The notes beneath the pieces were generated by a model that worked only from the letters and a program-made list of their open reading frames with translations, was not told the origin of the DNA and made no database searches. Made by a program: the position numbers and the translations under genes. This document shows positions 33,775 to 45,000 of a DNA stretch of 64,000 nt, piece after piece. This DNA comes from Asterella californica (Eukaryota; Streptophyta; Marchantiopsida; Marchantiales; Aytoniaceae), in the NCBI GenBank assembly GCA_036924285.1, contig JAYKYS010000014.1:1-64000 (forward strand), read 5' to 3'. The stretch's first letter is position 1. Every line of letters begins with the position of its first letter.

Positions 33775-36139
33775 AGAATTTCAGTACGAGAGAGAAGTCT
33801 CTCTCAATGTAATTGATTATGAATAGAGTTTCTGTGTGTGCGGGACCTAAGAAAATCCAACGCACGTCTGTCTACAGGATACAGGAAGCTCTGAACGTCC
33901 CAAAAGTTCAGTTCTGAAATCAACGACTCTTACTTTGAATTTCTACTTTCTGCTCTAAAAGTGTTTCAGTTTCAGCAAAGGTTAACGTTAACCACAGCCG
34001 TGAAATAACCATTGATAAAGAAGCAAGCGGAGGAGAGTGCATTGTTCAACAATTTATTCACGGACATATGAATTCATGAGGTGATCAGCTATCAGTCTGC
34101 TCACATTTGACTGAAAAATCGAGTAGAGAGTGAAGAAAGTGAAGAAAAACCTGACGTAAACACGGAATCGGTGGTGATAAGCATAAAGAAGATCAGGAAA
34201 ACGGAGAAGAAGAATAACTCCTGAAATTCTCAGATGAGCACCACCTCATCCGGGAAAATGGCATCTTCTATCACTTATTTATTCTCATTCTCCGTTAATC
34301 AGTAAATTTAGCGAGATGAATTATAACATCTGGAAAATACAGATGGAAATGGTATTAATCAAAGAAGAATACTGGTGAATAATTTCCAATAGTGAAACAA
34401 ACCCAACAACAAAAATATCAGCTTTGAACTGAGATCTTAGAAATAACAAAGCGAGAGAGTATCCTATTAAATATCTCTGAACAATACATACATCATGTAC
34501 ATAGATTAAAAACATCCAAAGATCATCTAACGCACTAACTCTATTGAACTCTTTACCTGATTCTTATTTAAAGATAAAAATGATCTTGAATGTCTAGCAA
34601 ACACTCATGTGATGATCCATTCTCACATGATGTAAGAGTTTTCGCTAATCAAATATATTGTTTTATCTCAAAATCATCTGAAGGACGGCTCATCATCATT
34701 CAAGGCTTGATGTCATTGAAAGGAACAAACTGTTGATGTTCTTTCTACTTACTATCTCCTCTTCAACTTCTCTTGCCAAGATATCATCTTGTTGAGTCGA
34801 CTCCTGCAATCCTGTCATACATGATTTATATTGCGTACCACGGTTCGTGCGAGGTCAAAAATCATCTTCAAGTGTTTCTTACGTCATAATTTCTCATCCT
34901 ATTTTTGATCAAGATGACAATCTTCTCACATTATTGAATAGAGAATTCATCAGTTTGGTTAGCATATCCATCTTCATCATTCTTGTTTTGTAGAGATTGC
35001 AAATAACGAGTGTAATTATCAAGATAGTGGAGAATTTCATTATGCTTTGCATGCACATGTGCCGTGCCAACTGATTTTGATTCACCCACATGCAATGTAA
35101 CTCAGAAATCAGTCTTCGATGCAGGATCCACACGTGGGAATCCATGGTCCTTCATAAGTCTCATTCACTTGATATACAAGGATGTTATTTCTCATCAAGA
35201 AGATTTTAAACGAACGATTCAAATACTTTATCTATATCTGCATAAAAATCATACTACTTTCATTACGTTGAGAACTCAATCCTCAAGAAAAATAAATAAT
35301 ATAGCTTTTTCAGTTATGTCATTTTTAATAGTAACTATAATTATCTGCACAAAATCAAGTTGATCCATATTGGGAAGAGTAAACTAAAAATTTCATTCAC
35401 AGATTATCATATCACAAAGCTCTACATATATATTCAATCAACATATGAGCAAAATGGAACAACATGGACATCATCCGCCGCCTTAGCTAACACACGAAGT
35501 CACACGTGCTATCTGCACGGTAGGGTCACTTTTGAATTGTGACAGAAATTTCAAATTGATCAACTTGACAGCATGATGTCTTCCAAAATCGATGGAGTCT
35601 TGAATAGAGTTCTTCGTGCTCCTCTTTTTTCTAAACACTGTTCAGAAAAAAGAGGAGCACGAAGAACTTTTACGTAATACTTTGTACCAAGGGGACAAAA
35701 GATTACATAAACCTTGATCTTCAACATGTATGGCCCGGGCATTACTTCATCATGTTCTTATCACCACAAAAGAAGTGATGCCTCATTGGTCTTACAACAA
35801 TGGAGGGTGCTGCACTGATAATCATATGTATCGGTTGCCTCTTTGTTATACAAGAGAAGTTATTTTGAAAAGATTAAATAAAAAATGCACATGATGGATA
35901 TCCAACCCATATCAAGATCCACGTTCTACACTTTGTGGAGGAAGAATTTTGACAATTTTTCTTTACATGCATCTAGTGCGTTTGCCAAGTGTCAAAAATG
36001 ATTACTTTGAAAGAACAATTGGTGCGAGAAAGGAGAACTGTTGAACGTGCAACTTTGAAGTACAAATGAGAACAACACACTGTCTGGGCTAAATTGTTAC
36101 TACGCAAACAATCGACTTGTCATACTGCTTCTTGACGTC
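33775..36139. other. AT-rich gene-poor stretch
   Basis: Strongly AT-rich, with only short frames lacking recognisable domains. It contains the 25-bp perfect hairpin listed separately. Confidence 0.4.
35608..35668. repeat. Perfect 25-bp hairpin with 11-base loop
   Basis: AGTTCTTCGTGCTCCTCTTT and five more bases (35608-35632) are the exact reverse complement of 35644-35668. The loop is 35633-35643. Stem perfection is striking against the surrounding AT-rich DNA. It could be a small-RNA hairpin, a foldback element or a recent palindromic insertion. Confidence 0.85.
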
Positions 36140-36650
36140 TATATGTCAACAATTCATGAAGAAATTGGACCAGTTGAAGACAATTGTTCCTAGTCTTGCT
36201 GAGTTCCTCAAGTCATTTATGAGAAACACCTCTCCTTTGTCATTGACGTTAAGATGTTGAGATGTTTGAGGTTTCTTATCTCAGTCCTCAAAAGATTGAT
36301 AGTGAAACATTCTTTGGAGTTCCGTAGGTCGAAAACACAAGCAACAGTTCCGTGAATGTCGTTGAGACATTGAATTGGTTGATGACTACGTTCTGTAGTG
36401 AATTGGTTGCTCAAGGATATTTTGAAACTGTGACTATGTCATTTCTTATTGTGGACACACCACAAGGATGTGGATGCATTCTTCTCAAAAGTGAATGGTG
36501 AGTTATCTCACAAACATGTAGCGTCTCTTCCACAGTTGTTGATAGAGGTTTTCGGTGTCAAAGAAGAAAGAGATGTTCCGTACTTGATACAAGAAGTGGT
36601 TGACTACAGAGCTTATGTTCAAGATGATGTAGAAAAGATAAGCGGTTAAA
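36140..36650 (+). pseudogene. Eroded open frame, unknown protein
   Basis: Plus-strand frames here have protein-like composition: SLAEFLKSFMRNTSPLSLTL, VETLNWLMTTFCSELVAQGY, and 36449-36649 with HKDVDAFFSKVNGELSHKHV and VPYLIQEVVDYRAYVQDDVE. They are in different frames and broken by stops, as expected for an old pseudogene. I do not recognise the family. This could equally be chance in low-complexity DNA. Confidence 0.25.
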
Positions 36651-36965
36651 GCTCTCCTGTTTCATTCCATTAAGAAAATAATCGTCCTCATCAGCGAATT
36701 CAACCAGAAATACATCTTTTTACCATGAAAAATTAAGAGCATTGATTTCATGAGCAATCTCTCTAAATAACACACTTGATTACTAAGTGATAAACTTGAA
36801 TATGAACTGAGGACGGTAGTTTTTAGGACGAATGATAGAAAAATTCACCATGAAGTTGAAGGTCAGTCCTCTTCTCTAATTGAACTAGATGAGTACTCCT
36901 CTTTGGAATCAAAGGTCAAGGAATATAATGTTTGACAAGAATGAAAAATCATGAATCGCTTTCAA

Positions 36966-37266
36966 GTTCAAAGCAAACCCTCTTCCCTTGTTCGCTCTCC
37001 AGCTTCAGAACAAATCCTCTTCTCTTGTTCGCTCTCCAGTTTTAGAGCAAACCCTCTTCCTTTGTTTGCTCTCTACCTTCAGATCAAACCCTCATCTCTT
37101 GTTCGCTCTCTGACTCCAAAGTAAACCTTCTTCTTATGTTCTCTCTCCAACTTCAGAGCAAAACTTCTTCCCTTCTTTGCTCTCCACCTTCACAGCAAAC
37201 TTTGTTCTCTCATTCGCTCTCCAGCTTCAGAGCAAACTCTCTTCTCTTGTTTGCTCTCTAGTTTTA
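36966..37266. repeat. 37-bp tandem repeat, about eight copies
   Basis: The unit is roughly AGCAAACCCTCTTCCCTTGT then TCGCTCTCCAGCTTCAG. The conserved CAAA starts occur at 36974, 37011, 37048, 37085, 37122, 37159, 37196 and 37233, an exact 37-base period. Copies differ by a few substitutions and no indels, typical of an ageing minisatellite. The period is not a multiple of three, so it is unlikely to be a coding repeat. Confidence 0.95.
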
Positions 37267-37288
37267 GAGTGTTCCTCTCCCCATGATT

Positions 37289-37405
37289 GACAACAACATC
37301 GCTAAAAGAAACCTCAACCTAGTATTTGACAACTACATCGTTGTAAGAATCATCAACCTAGTATCTGATAACTATATCGTCAAAGAAATATCGACCTATT
37401 ATCGA
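37289..37405. repeat. 39-bp tandem repeat, three copies
   Basis: Units start at 37289 (GACAACAACATCG), 37328 (GACAACTACATCG) and 37367 (GATAACTATATCG), each carrying a CAACCTAGTAT-like end. The 39-base period is a multiple of three and one frame is open across the copies (pattern DNYIVVRIINLVS), but no gene context is visible. It directly follows the 37-bp array. Confidence 0.85.
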
Positions 37406-37409
37406 TTAT

Positions 37410-37984
37410 AGAACCTAGTTGATTGACATAGACCTCTTGTATTAAATATGCTCTATTATTAATATATGAAAAACTATTTGGGACTAGAGAAAGCTCTCTT
37501 TGGACTATTGTGAGCCCAACGAACTTGAAGTATATAATGATTTGTCAAAGATATCCTTTTGGACATGATACAATGATAGTAGTAGTACTACAGTCTTTCA
37601 TCGAACACAACTCTTAGAGGTTTTAATAAAAAAGTTTATTAATTTTAGAAAAAAATTCAATTCTATTCAAATAAAAACCTACTGTAACATACCACCTAGA
37701 CACTATATTACAATTTCTTCAGAGTGAAAATCTTATTTCTAACCTTAAACTTTAAGCACAGTCAATAAAGACTCAAGTACGATCTTGAATCATAAGGCAT
37801 TTTGCTATATTTTTTATCACTCAGAACATTAGAGAAATTTATTGACTTTATGAAGATTGATTCACAACATACATAAGAATATCTATTGAAGACCAAGTAG
37901 GATATAGTGAATGAGAATGAGACAAGAGCAGAAAACAGAAAATAGAGAGGCAAAACAAACAAGTTATTATTCTTAAAAATTTCA
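37410..37984. other. AT-rich, nothing recognised
   Basis: No gene or RNA can be supported. Confidence 0.4.
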
Positions 37985-37987
37985 AAA

Positions 37988-38346
37988 ATTCATGCATCCT
38001 GTAATTTGTGGGCACCACAGTCTCTCGCCTTCGCCTTCTTCTCCAGCAACTCCATAGTTGGCTGGATCTCCTTCTAGAAGTAGGCGCTGAACTCCTCCAG
38101 TCGTCTTCCTGCGGAAGACAAGTTCATCTCTACCACTCGCTCCGCGGTGTCGACGTCGTCTTCCAGAGGCAAAGAAGCCTCTTCCACCACTACGGCCTTC
38201 ATCTTCTGCGCACGAGAAGAAGCTACTCTTCTCATCTTCCGGGGTGGAAGACTCCTCGCGGCAGGAACGGCTCTCTTCTTTGCGCTTCCTCGCATCGCAG
38301 CAGGAGCGCCCATCCATCCTTCGTCTTCTGGAGTCTTCGTAAGTGA
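37988..38346 (-). pseudogene. GC-rich exon-like open frame, unknown protein
   Basis: An island of higher GC in AT-rich DNA is open on the minus strand for about 118 codons with one in-frame stop (at about 38074). It reads GAPAAMRGSAKKRAVP, then RKMRRVASSRAQKMKAVVVE, an acidic helix (LEDDVDTAERVVEMNL), LEEFSAYF, and after the stop EIQPTMELLEKKAKARDCGA. The basic patch followed by a helical tail looks like a nuclear or DNA-associated protein piece, but I do not recognise the family. It may be an exon of a decayed gene or a transposon-encoded domain. Confidence 0.35.
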
Positions 38347-38349
38347 TTA

Positions 38350-39290
38350 GAAGAATAAATACAAATAATACGCAACAGTTCATGATTCAAACATAAAGAT
38401 AAATACTTATTTCCTTCATATTTTTACAGAAATATTTTAATGAAGAAAAATATAACATTTATTTTGGATAAACTCTCATGTATATTCACAGGCAAGAGAT
38501 GTAATAACAAACAAAAAATAAAGACATTTCTTTGAGGTCATGTTGCAGAAGGTCTTGCCCCATGGTGTGGCTTCACGAGCATAAGCCACTCCTTCGAGCA
38601 GCAACTTATGTTCGTAAGTTCATGATTATAGAGATTTATTTATATTTTCCATCAAGAAATAAGATCTTTGTTTGTTCATTGCATATCCTGTTTCTCGATA
38701 TTTTTAAGGATGAAGCTCACGAAGCCATGTATTACACGTTGTCTTATGGTTTGAGGCATTAGACGGATGGGGTTGTTGGTGGTAGTATTAGAAATGACTT
38801 TGTTCATGAATTCAACAGTGAATGCGACTTATATATGGATGCTCATTTGCACATTACTAATGCATGATCTGAAAGCCGGTTTTTATACGTTTTTCTCCGT
38901 ATTCAATTTTACCTCAGAACTTCATATAGACTGATCTAGAGAGACGTAGTACGATCTATTCACAATTAAAGAGTGTATGGAAAATCACATGACCCGCAAC
39001 AGACGAAGCATTACATTAGAGATGAGAAGAAGAGGACATTGTGTACAACGCACGGATGATATTCAGTCAGTAGACATTGTTGGGAAAATCTGAAGTTAAA
39101 TAATAGGGGTGTCAAAGTTCAAAGGAACTATTATCTAACGGATGGTAGAATCTTTTCCGTTAGTCGAGGACGGGTCACTATCTGAAGCAAGTCTCGTCTA
39201 ACTATGTCTCAGTACTACATTTTATAAGACAGCATTCATTCAATCTGAAATAATGGAGCGAGTGGTAGATCGACAATAGTCTTTTCTTGA
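38350..39290. other. AT-rich intergenic with a hAT-like end near 39105
   Basis: No gene. TAGGGGTGTCAAAGTTCA near 39105 matches in inverse the end at 31764-31784. Confidence 0.35.
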
Positions 39291-39294
39291 TATA

Positions 39295-40194
39295 ATGACT
39301 CATAGAAGCAAGAAGATGCACGTTATCTGTGATGAAGTGGAGTGTGATGTTGAAGTAGACTCTCTCTATTGCAGTGCGATGGCTTCGAGAAATATAGAAA
39401 TGATGAGAAAAAAACTCATCCATTTGAATCGAGATGATTATGAGAAGATAGTTGTGTATATTGAGGATAAAGAAAGCTTTGCTGCACTGCAAGAAGCAGG
39501 TCAAAAACTGAAAGTTGGTGCTAGAAAGTGCTTAAGCAAAGCCATTGCATTTGGGATCATGGCTGCACAACCTTTGCGAGGAAACTAGATTTCTTATTGT
39601 GTATGTAGAATTGAAAAAGCATGTACAAGAAAGCAAAAGGAAATTCAAGATAGCACAGGAGGAGGATTGACAAAAGATGAAATGTTGAACAGATTGACGT
39701 TGGAAGAGAAGTTGAAGAAAAATTATCATCACTTTTATCGAATGATTGTGATTTTTGATAGTCGTGATGACATTGATCCTCTTGCTATCATTGCAATTAG
39801 AATTCTATCAAAAGAAGAATTTTTAGGATATGATTCTCAGTTTCAAAGAGAAAGTACTCTTCCTCGATATGAGAATACTGTGCCTCGATACACTAAGAAA
39901 GACGATGGAGATATAGATATCTCTCATTGTAGTGAGGAAGAGATGAGTCTGGTTGATGAGGAGAGAAAGATTAATGAAGAAAAAGAAGATGGAAAAGACT
40001 AGATGAGTCGAGGAACCATACCAGATATACTTGAGTCGGTGCAAGAAATATCTAGAAATCATAGATCAAGAAACAACAAGAATATAAAAGGAGGAGTGTT
40101 GAGTTTGTATGAGGAGAGCATAAGAGAAAAAGGACAATATAGAAGGTGTTTGTTGAGTATCGAACGGTCACGTTGGATGAGAAGAAAAGACTAG
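39295..40194 (+). pseudogene. Eroded hypothetical gene, Lys/Glu-rich
   Basis: Two plus-strand segments have protein-like content. 39295-39588 reads MHVICDEVECDVEVDSLYCS then YEKIVVYIEDKESFAALQEA. 39667-40194 is one frame with a single TAG at 40000 and reads MLNRLTLEEKLKKNYHHFYR, DDIDPLAIIAIRILSKEEFL, then an acidic tail and ISRNHRSRNNKNIKGG. Composition is charged with predicted helices. No known domain is recognised. Broken frames imply a pseudogene, or introns I cannot place. Confidence 0.3.
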
Positions 40195-42088
40195 AGAGAG
40201 TCATGAGAAAGAACAGAGTAGAAATAGACATGATCTAAGATGCAAACATATACTACACACTACAATCTTCATGATGAAAATCTAAAACATAAATTTTGAA
40301 CTCACTCATATTTATGATACATTTCACGATATCAGAAATCTTGTAGAACTCCAAATAACTTTTCACTTGCAGTTCTATTTGTTACTTTTTAACATACTAT
40401 GATGCTTAACGTGATGAGATCTCTTTATGGTGTTTTCAGATTCTCAAATGCTTACTTCCTCCAAAATCAACTTGTATGAGGTCTTAACTTGAGTAAGAGA
40501 CTCTAAGTCTGACAAAAAAGTGAATTATTTACTATGTGAAATAATTCACATCACGACATTGTCCAAATTGCGTGCTCAACGGCTCTCCAGTAGAAAAAAT
40601 GTGTAACTTACCATTCTGATAATGTACGACACCATCTCGCAAAGCAGCCGTAAGCTCTTGATAGTCTCCTCGAAGATAATATGAAACGTCACACTAGATA
40701 CATCTATGAAAAAGAGCACCTCTTAGACGTACAGCAGCAGGTGCTGACGATTGCTGTCTCTGCAAGGCAACCAACTCATCTATCTATCTTTCAACTCTCG
40801 CATCTGTTGGATAAGATCTTCGATCTAGTTTTGTTGATCTTGGTTCTCCAAAGGTATTTGAATATGTTTCCTTAGTGCAAGAACTGACACAATTGACATC
40901 AAAGAGATTGTTGTCGAGACAATAGATCAAGGAGCAAGAGCTAGAGGTTGCTGTACTTAAAGATCAACATGAGGATGAGAGATCACTTCTGCAACCGGAC
41001 GTCCTCTTATATTCTTTATTTCTCGTCTCTGCTTGTTAATACAATCACGTCATCCTCAGCTCTCCTCCAATCAGTAGTAACACTTCCTTTCATAACTCTT
41101 TCCTGTGAGTCCGGAATCATTCAGAAAGATTTTAACATTAACACCTTCTAATGCACAGCTGGTGGGCAGTGCATTAGGAATTGTGAAAGCTATGGAGTAG
41201 ATTCTTTAACGTCTAGAGGTGAAACAGTCGTTATTTTTTGAATTACAGTTCTGTATAAAGTCTTGAACCGTTGTTGAATATATTTGAGAACCGATATCAC
41301 AATTTAAATTTTTAATAAATTAAATTTTTGAGAATTAAAATAAATTATCTAAATCTTACACTGCTTTGTCACAAAAATTTATGGCTGAATTCTCAAAAGA
41401 ACTGATAAGAAACTCCTGTGGCTTTTTCTACGGTGCTTCCGGAGGTGCCCGTAGGGAATGGCTAGACCACGGTTGTAATACTCTTCCATGACAGAAAAAT
41501 ATTGCTTCCAGATTCCAGCTTTTACACACCATATCATCCTGTATATACTATAGTTTCTATTAGTTTCAGTGATTTTGAGAACAACACGGTATTCAGCAGA
41601 TATGTATTTGAGTGCACCTCTAATATATTTGTAGGACTTGATTTCACTTTTTGACAGGTAACAGTAGGTTCAGTCGGTTTATCATTATGTAAAGATATTG
41701 CACTAAGGGAAATAAGAAAGTGCATATGATCCCTCAGCCATGTATCCAACTTAAAATGCCCTGTGGCAAGTCAAGGGTGCTACCAAGTAATGCAAAGTTA
41801 AGAAGCGTGGAGTCGAAGTAGGACAAACGTATGAGGGTCGCGGTCAAGTAAACTTCTGCGGAGTTCAGTCAGTATTCAGTCTGAAAAGCGAGTTCAGTAC
41901 TGCTCTTCAACTCGTGAGGTTGCGTAGGTCCATGTTCATCAGAGAACGTTCATGACGAGTACTCTTGACTAGCGTATGTCTCTTCAGTCTCCCTCCTCGA
42001 GCGGAGCCGATTATGAAAGGTTATCAGTGCCTCAGTTGTTCAGTTTAGTACATAGAACTCCGGATCTCTGAATTGGTGAACTAAAGCA
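40195..42088. other. AT-rich intergenic upstream of the HNL gene
   Basis: No supported gene; the last few hundred bases (about 41760-42088) are less AT-rich and probably contain the HNL promoter and leader, although no clear TATA box is seen. Confidence 0.4.
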
Positions 42089-45000
42089 ATGGCAAGTTCC
42101 AGCTCCTGGACGCCGAGGAACATCCCAGATCGGCCAACCATCACGAAGGTATATGTCTGTTCATTCGGTAATTTTCGAGTCACCCTTCACTTCTTGTCTC
42201 TGATAGACTCGATGAAATCTCACTCGATAGACGAGTGAGATTTCATCAAAGGTGGTTGCAGTCATCGAACGTGCAATCGCGGGGAGGGCCGTGTTTTTCC
42301 GTTCATCTTTGTCTTCGAGTCCTTGTGAAGTGCTCTTGATAGTCTCCGAGTTATCTTCAAGATCTCAGTAAGCGATGCCGTTGTTTGATTTTATCCTCTA
42401 CGTATCCATAGAAATTTCATTAAGGTTTGCTCGTGCATAACACTCTGCTGATGAGGAAACAACGAGCAGTTTTGCATATTCCAATCACTAAAACCTAAAC
42501 TCTGATGATGCTTTATTTGTGAATGATGGGGGTATACGGTATCTCCGGCAGATGAATGATGAACTATACGAGCTGTACAGACCTGCTACCGGTTTCGTCG
42601 ATATAGAAATCATCTTCTTTCACGGATTCCAGTTTCAAGACTATAACGAGGCATATTTGGAAACGTGGATGTCGGCTGATCGCTCCGAATGCTGGATCAA
42701 CACTTGGCTCGCTGAGGATTTCCCCCAAGCACGTATCATGTCAGTGTCCTACGATTCCAGCACTAAAATTTCGGCTTCTGCTTCGGGGATGGATATGTAC
42801 CTGGTTGGTGAAAATCTTGCCCAGTCCATCATCGGACTCGAACGCACTGGCGAGAGTTGTCCCGTTTTGTTGGTAGGACACTGTATAGGAGGCCTCGTGC
42901 TCAAAGAAATGTGTCTTCAAGCGGAGGAGATGGGGACATGAGTCCTGCCATTAGTCCATACAAAACCTTTCTATGGAATATGAAAGGAGCATTTTTCTAC
43001 TCGCCGCCAAATTCAGGATCTCGTGTAACGTCCAGCTCGAAGCAGAAGGGACCCTTGCTGCCATATGTGGAGCTACTTAGCAAGGATGCTGCGAGACTTA
43101 ATGAGAGCTTTTCAAAATTGCGTCAGCAGCATGGCTGGAAGACGTGCGGAGTGGGAGAAGCCAGTGAGACTGAAGCTTGCCAGTCAATCATACAAATACC
43201 ACTTACTACGGTTGGTGTTTAAACATATACCGTAAGGTTTTAATTAAGAGCCAGCCATTGAACTGCAAGTCGGTCTGTCCACTGTCATTCAGAAAACATC
43301 CCTTCAATGCATCCTGCAGCTGCGAACGATGGACGATGCTTGATTTTCTTTCATTACAACTATTATCGTTTCGTCCTATGCACGATTCTTAATCATTACT
43401 GATGAATGGGTGGTTACCATGCCAACAGATAAGTCGATTTTTCAGCTGGCAACCACAATCTGAGCTCGTGGTTGAAGAGGGATCCGCGCGTCAAGATATA
43501 GACGACTTCCGTATTTTATCTGGGGAGGACCACTTCACCATTTGTAAACCGAGAGATCGGAAGTCAAGCAACTACCTGTCTCTCGTCAAATTCATACGGG
43601 AGGTTCTCCAGGAAGAGGTATAATATGTTTTCTTGTAGTTTGATCTTGCCCACTTTGAAAATAACTTTTGTGGCCAAATTTGGAGACTTGAAGTTGAACC
43701 CATGTGAATTTATCATCGTGAAGAATATATCGTATTGTGCTCTAAGCAGAGATTGAATATTAACTCGAGAGAAGGTTAGCATTTGGAAATTTGCTGATGG
43801 CATCTATGCTGGAATAGTGATCGTACAAGCTGACTTCAATTGTCAGAATCTGGGTGACAGAGTATACTCAGTTCGATCCTGACCTGCGCATTCTAACGCT
43901 GGATTCGTTTGACAGAGAACAAAAGAGGTTTGGCTTAATTCTCTCCGACTGCCTCGAGTATTCGTGAACATCCCGCGGATTGTGGAAGGAGTGATCCGGA
44001 AGCTTCAGTTGGGAAAAGCAGAACCGTCGCGGTTGACACTCGTAGGAATGGGCGGTATAGGCAAGACCACGCTTGCTAAAGCAATTCTCATGCAGATTCG
44101 GGAGCAGTTCGATTTCAGCTGTTTTGTGGAAGACGTCAAAGACACATTGAAGCGACGGAACTTAGACCTTCATGATTTAGTTGCTAACAACTTGTACACG
44201 GGTAGCGGGCGAAAGGTTCGCCTAAAGGATGCCGACGCACTATCATTGCGGTTACATTTGCACGGGAAGAAAGTGATGTTCATAATGGACGACGTTGAGT
44301 CCGAAGAACAAATAATGTACTTGCTGGACTCACGGGACTGGTTGCGGACAGGGAGTCGTTTGATTGTCACATCCCGGATAGGAAGTCGCGAGCTCCTGCC
44401 CACCTTCTCGAGATGCCGGGTCCCATTTTTATCCGCTGAAGAGTCACAAGCTTTGTTTTTGTCTCACTTGGATGCTGATGTCGATCGAGACATACCCAGT
44501 GAACTGATAGAAAAGGTAGTGCAGAAATGTGATGGCCTACCTCTCACATTAGCAGTGATAGGTAGTTACTTGCACTTCGAAAAAGGTGTTCCCCGTTGGA
44601 TCAGTGCTCTGGAGAAACTAACCAAAGCGGAGTCTCTGGACGGAAGTGCACAGGATCGTTTGTGGGCTAAACTCAAAGTCAGCTTCGATGAGCTGGTACC
44701 AATGGAACGCGAGATGTTTCTAGACGTTGCAGTGTTCAATCAGTGCTCACAAGAGTGTAATCAGGAAATATGGAAAGAGGTGTGGGAAACTGGAGTTGAT
44801 GGCTTTTCAGTGGAGAGTGGCTTGAAGAACCTCATCGACCGATTTTTTATCGACTTGAAAATTGTATGGAAAACTGAATCAGGAACTACCTTGTCCTGTG
44901 TTACAATCCTCTGGATACATCAGCAGCTTCGCGACTTAGGGAAGAGGATCTCCAGACCATATAATAGAAGGATAGAGCTGTGCAGGGGAGTTTGGGAACC

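Noticed and set aside
36966..37405. CRISPR array
   Set aside because: Units are contiguous without unique spacers and the genome is eukaryotic; it is a minisatellite.
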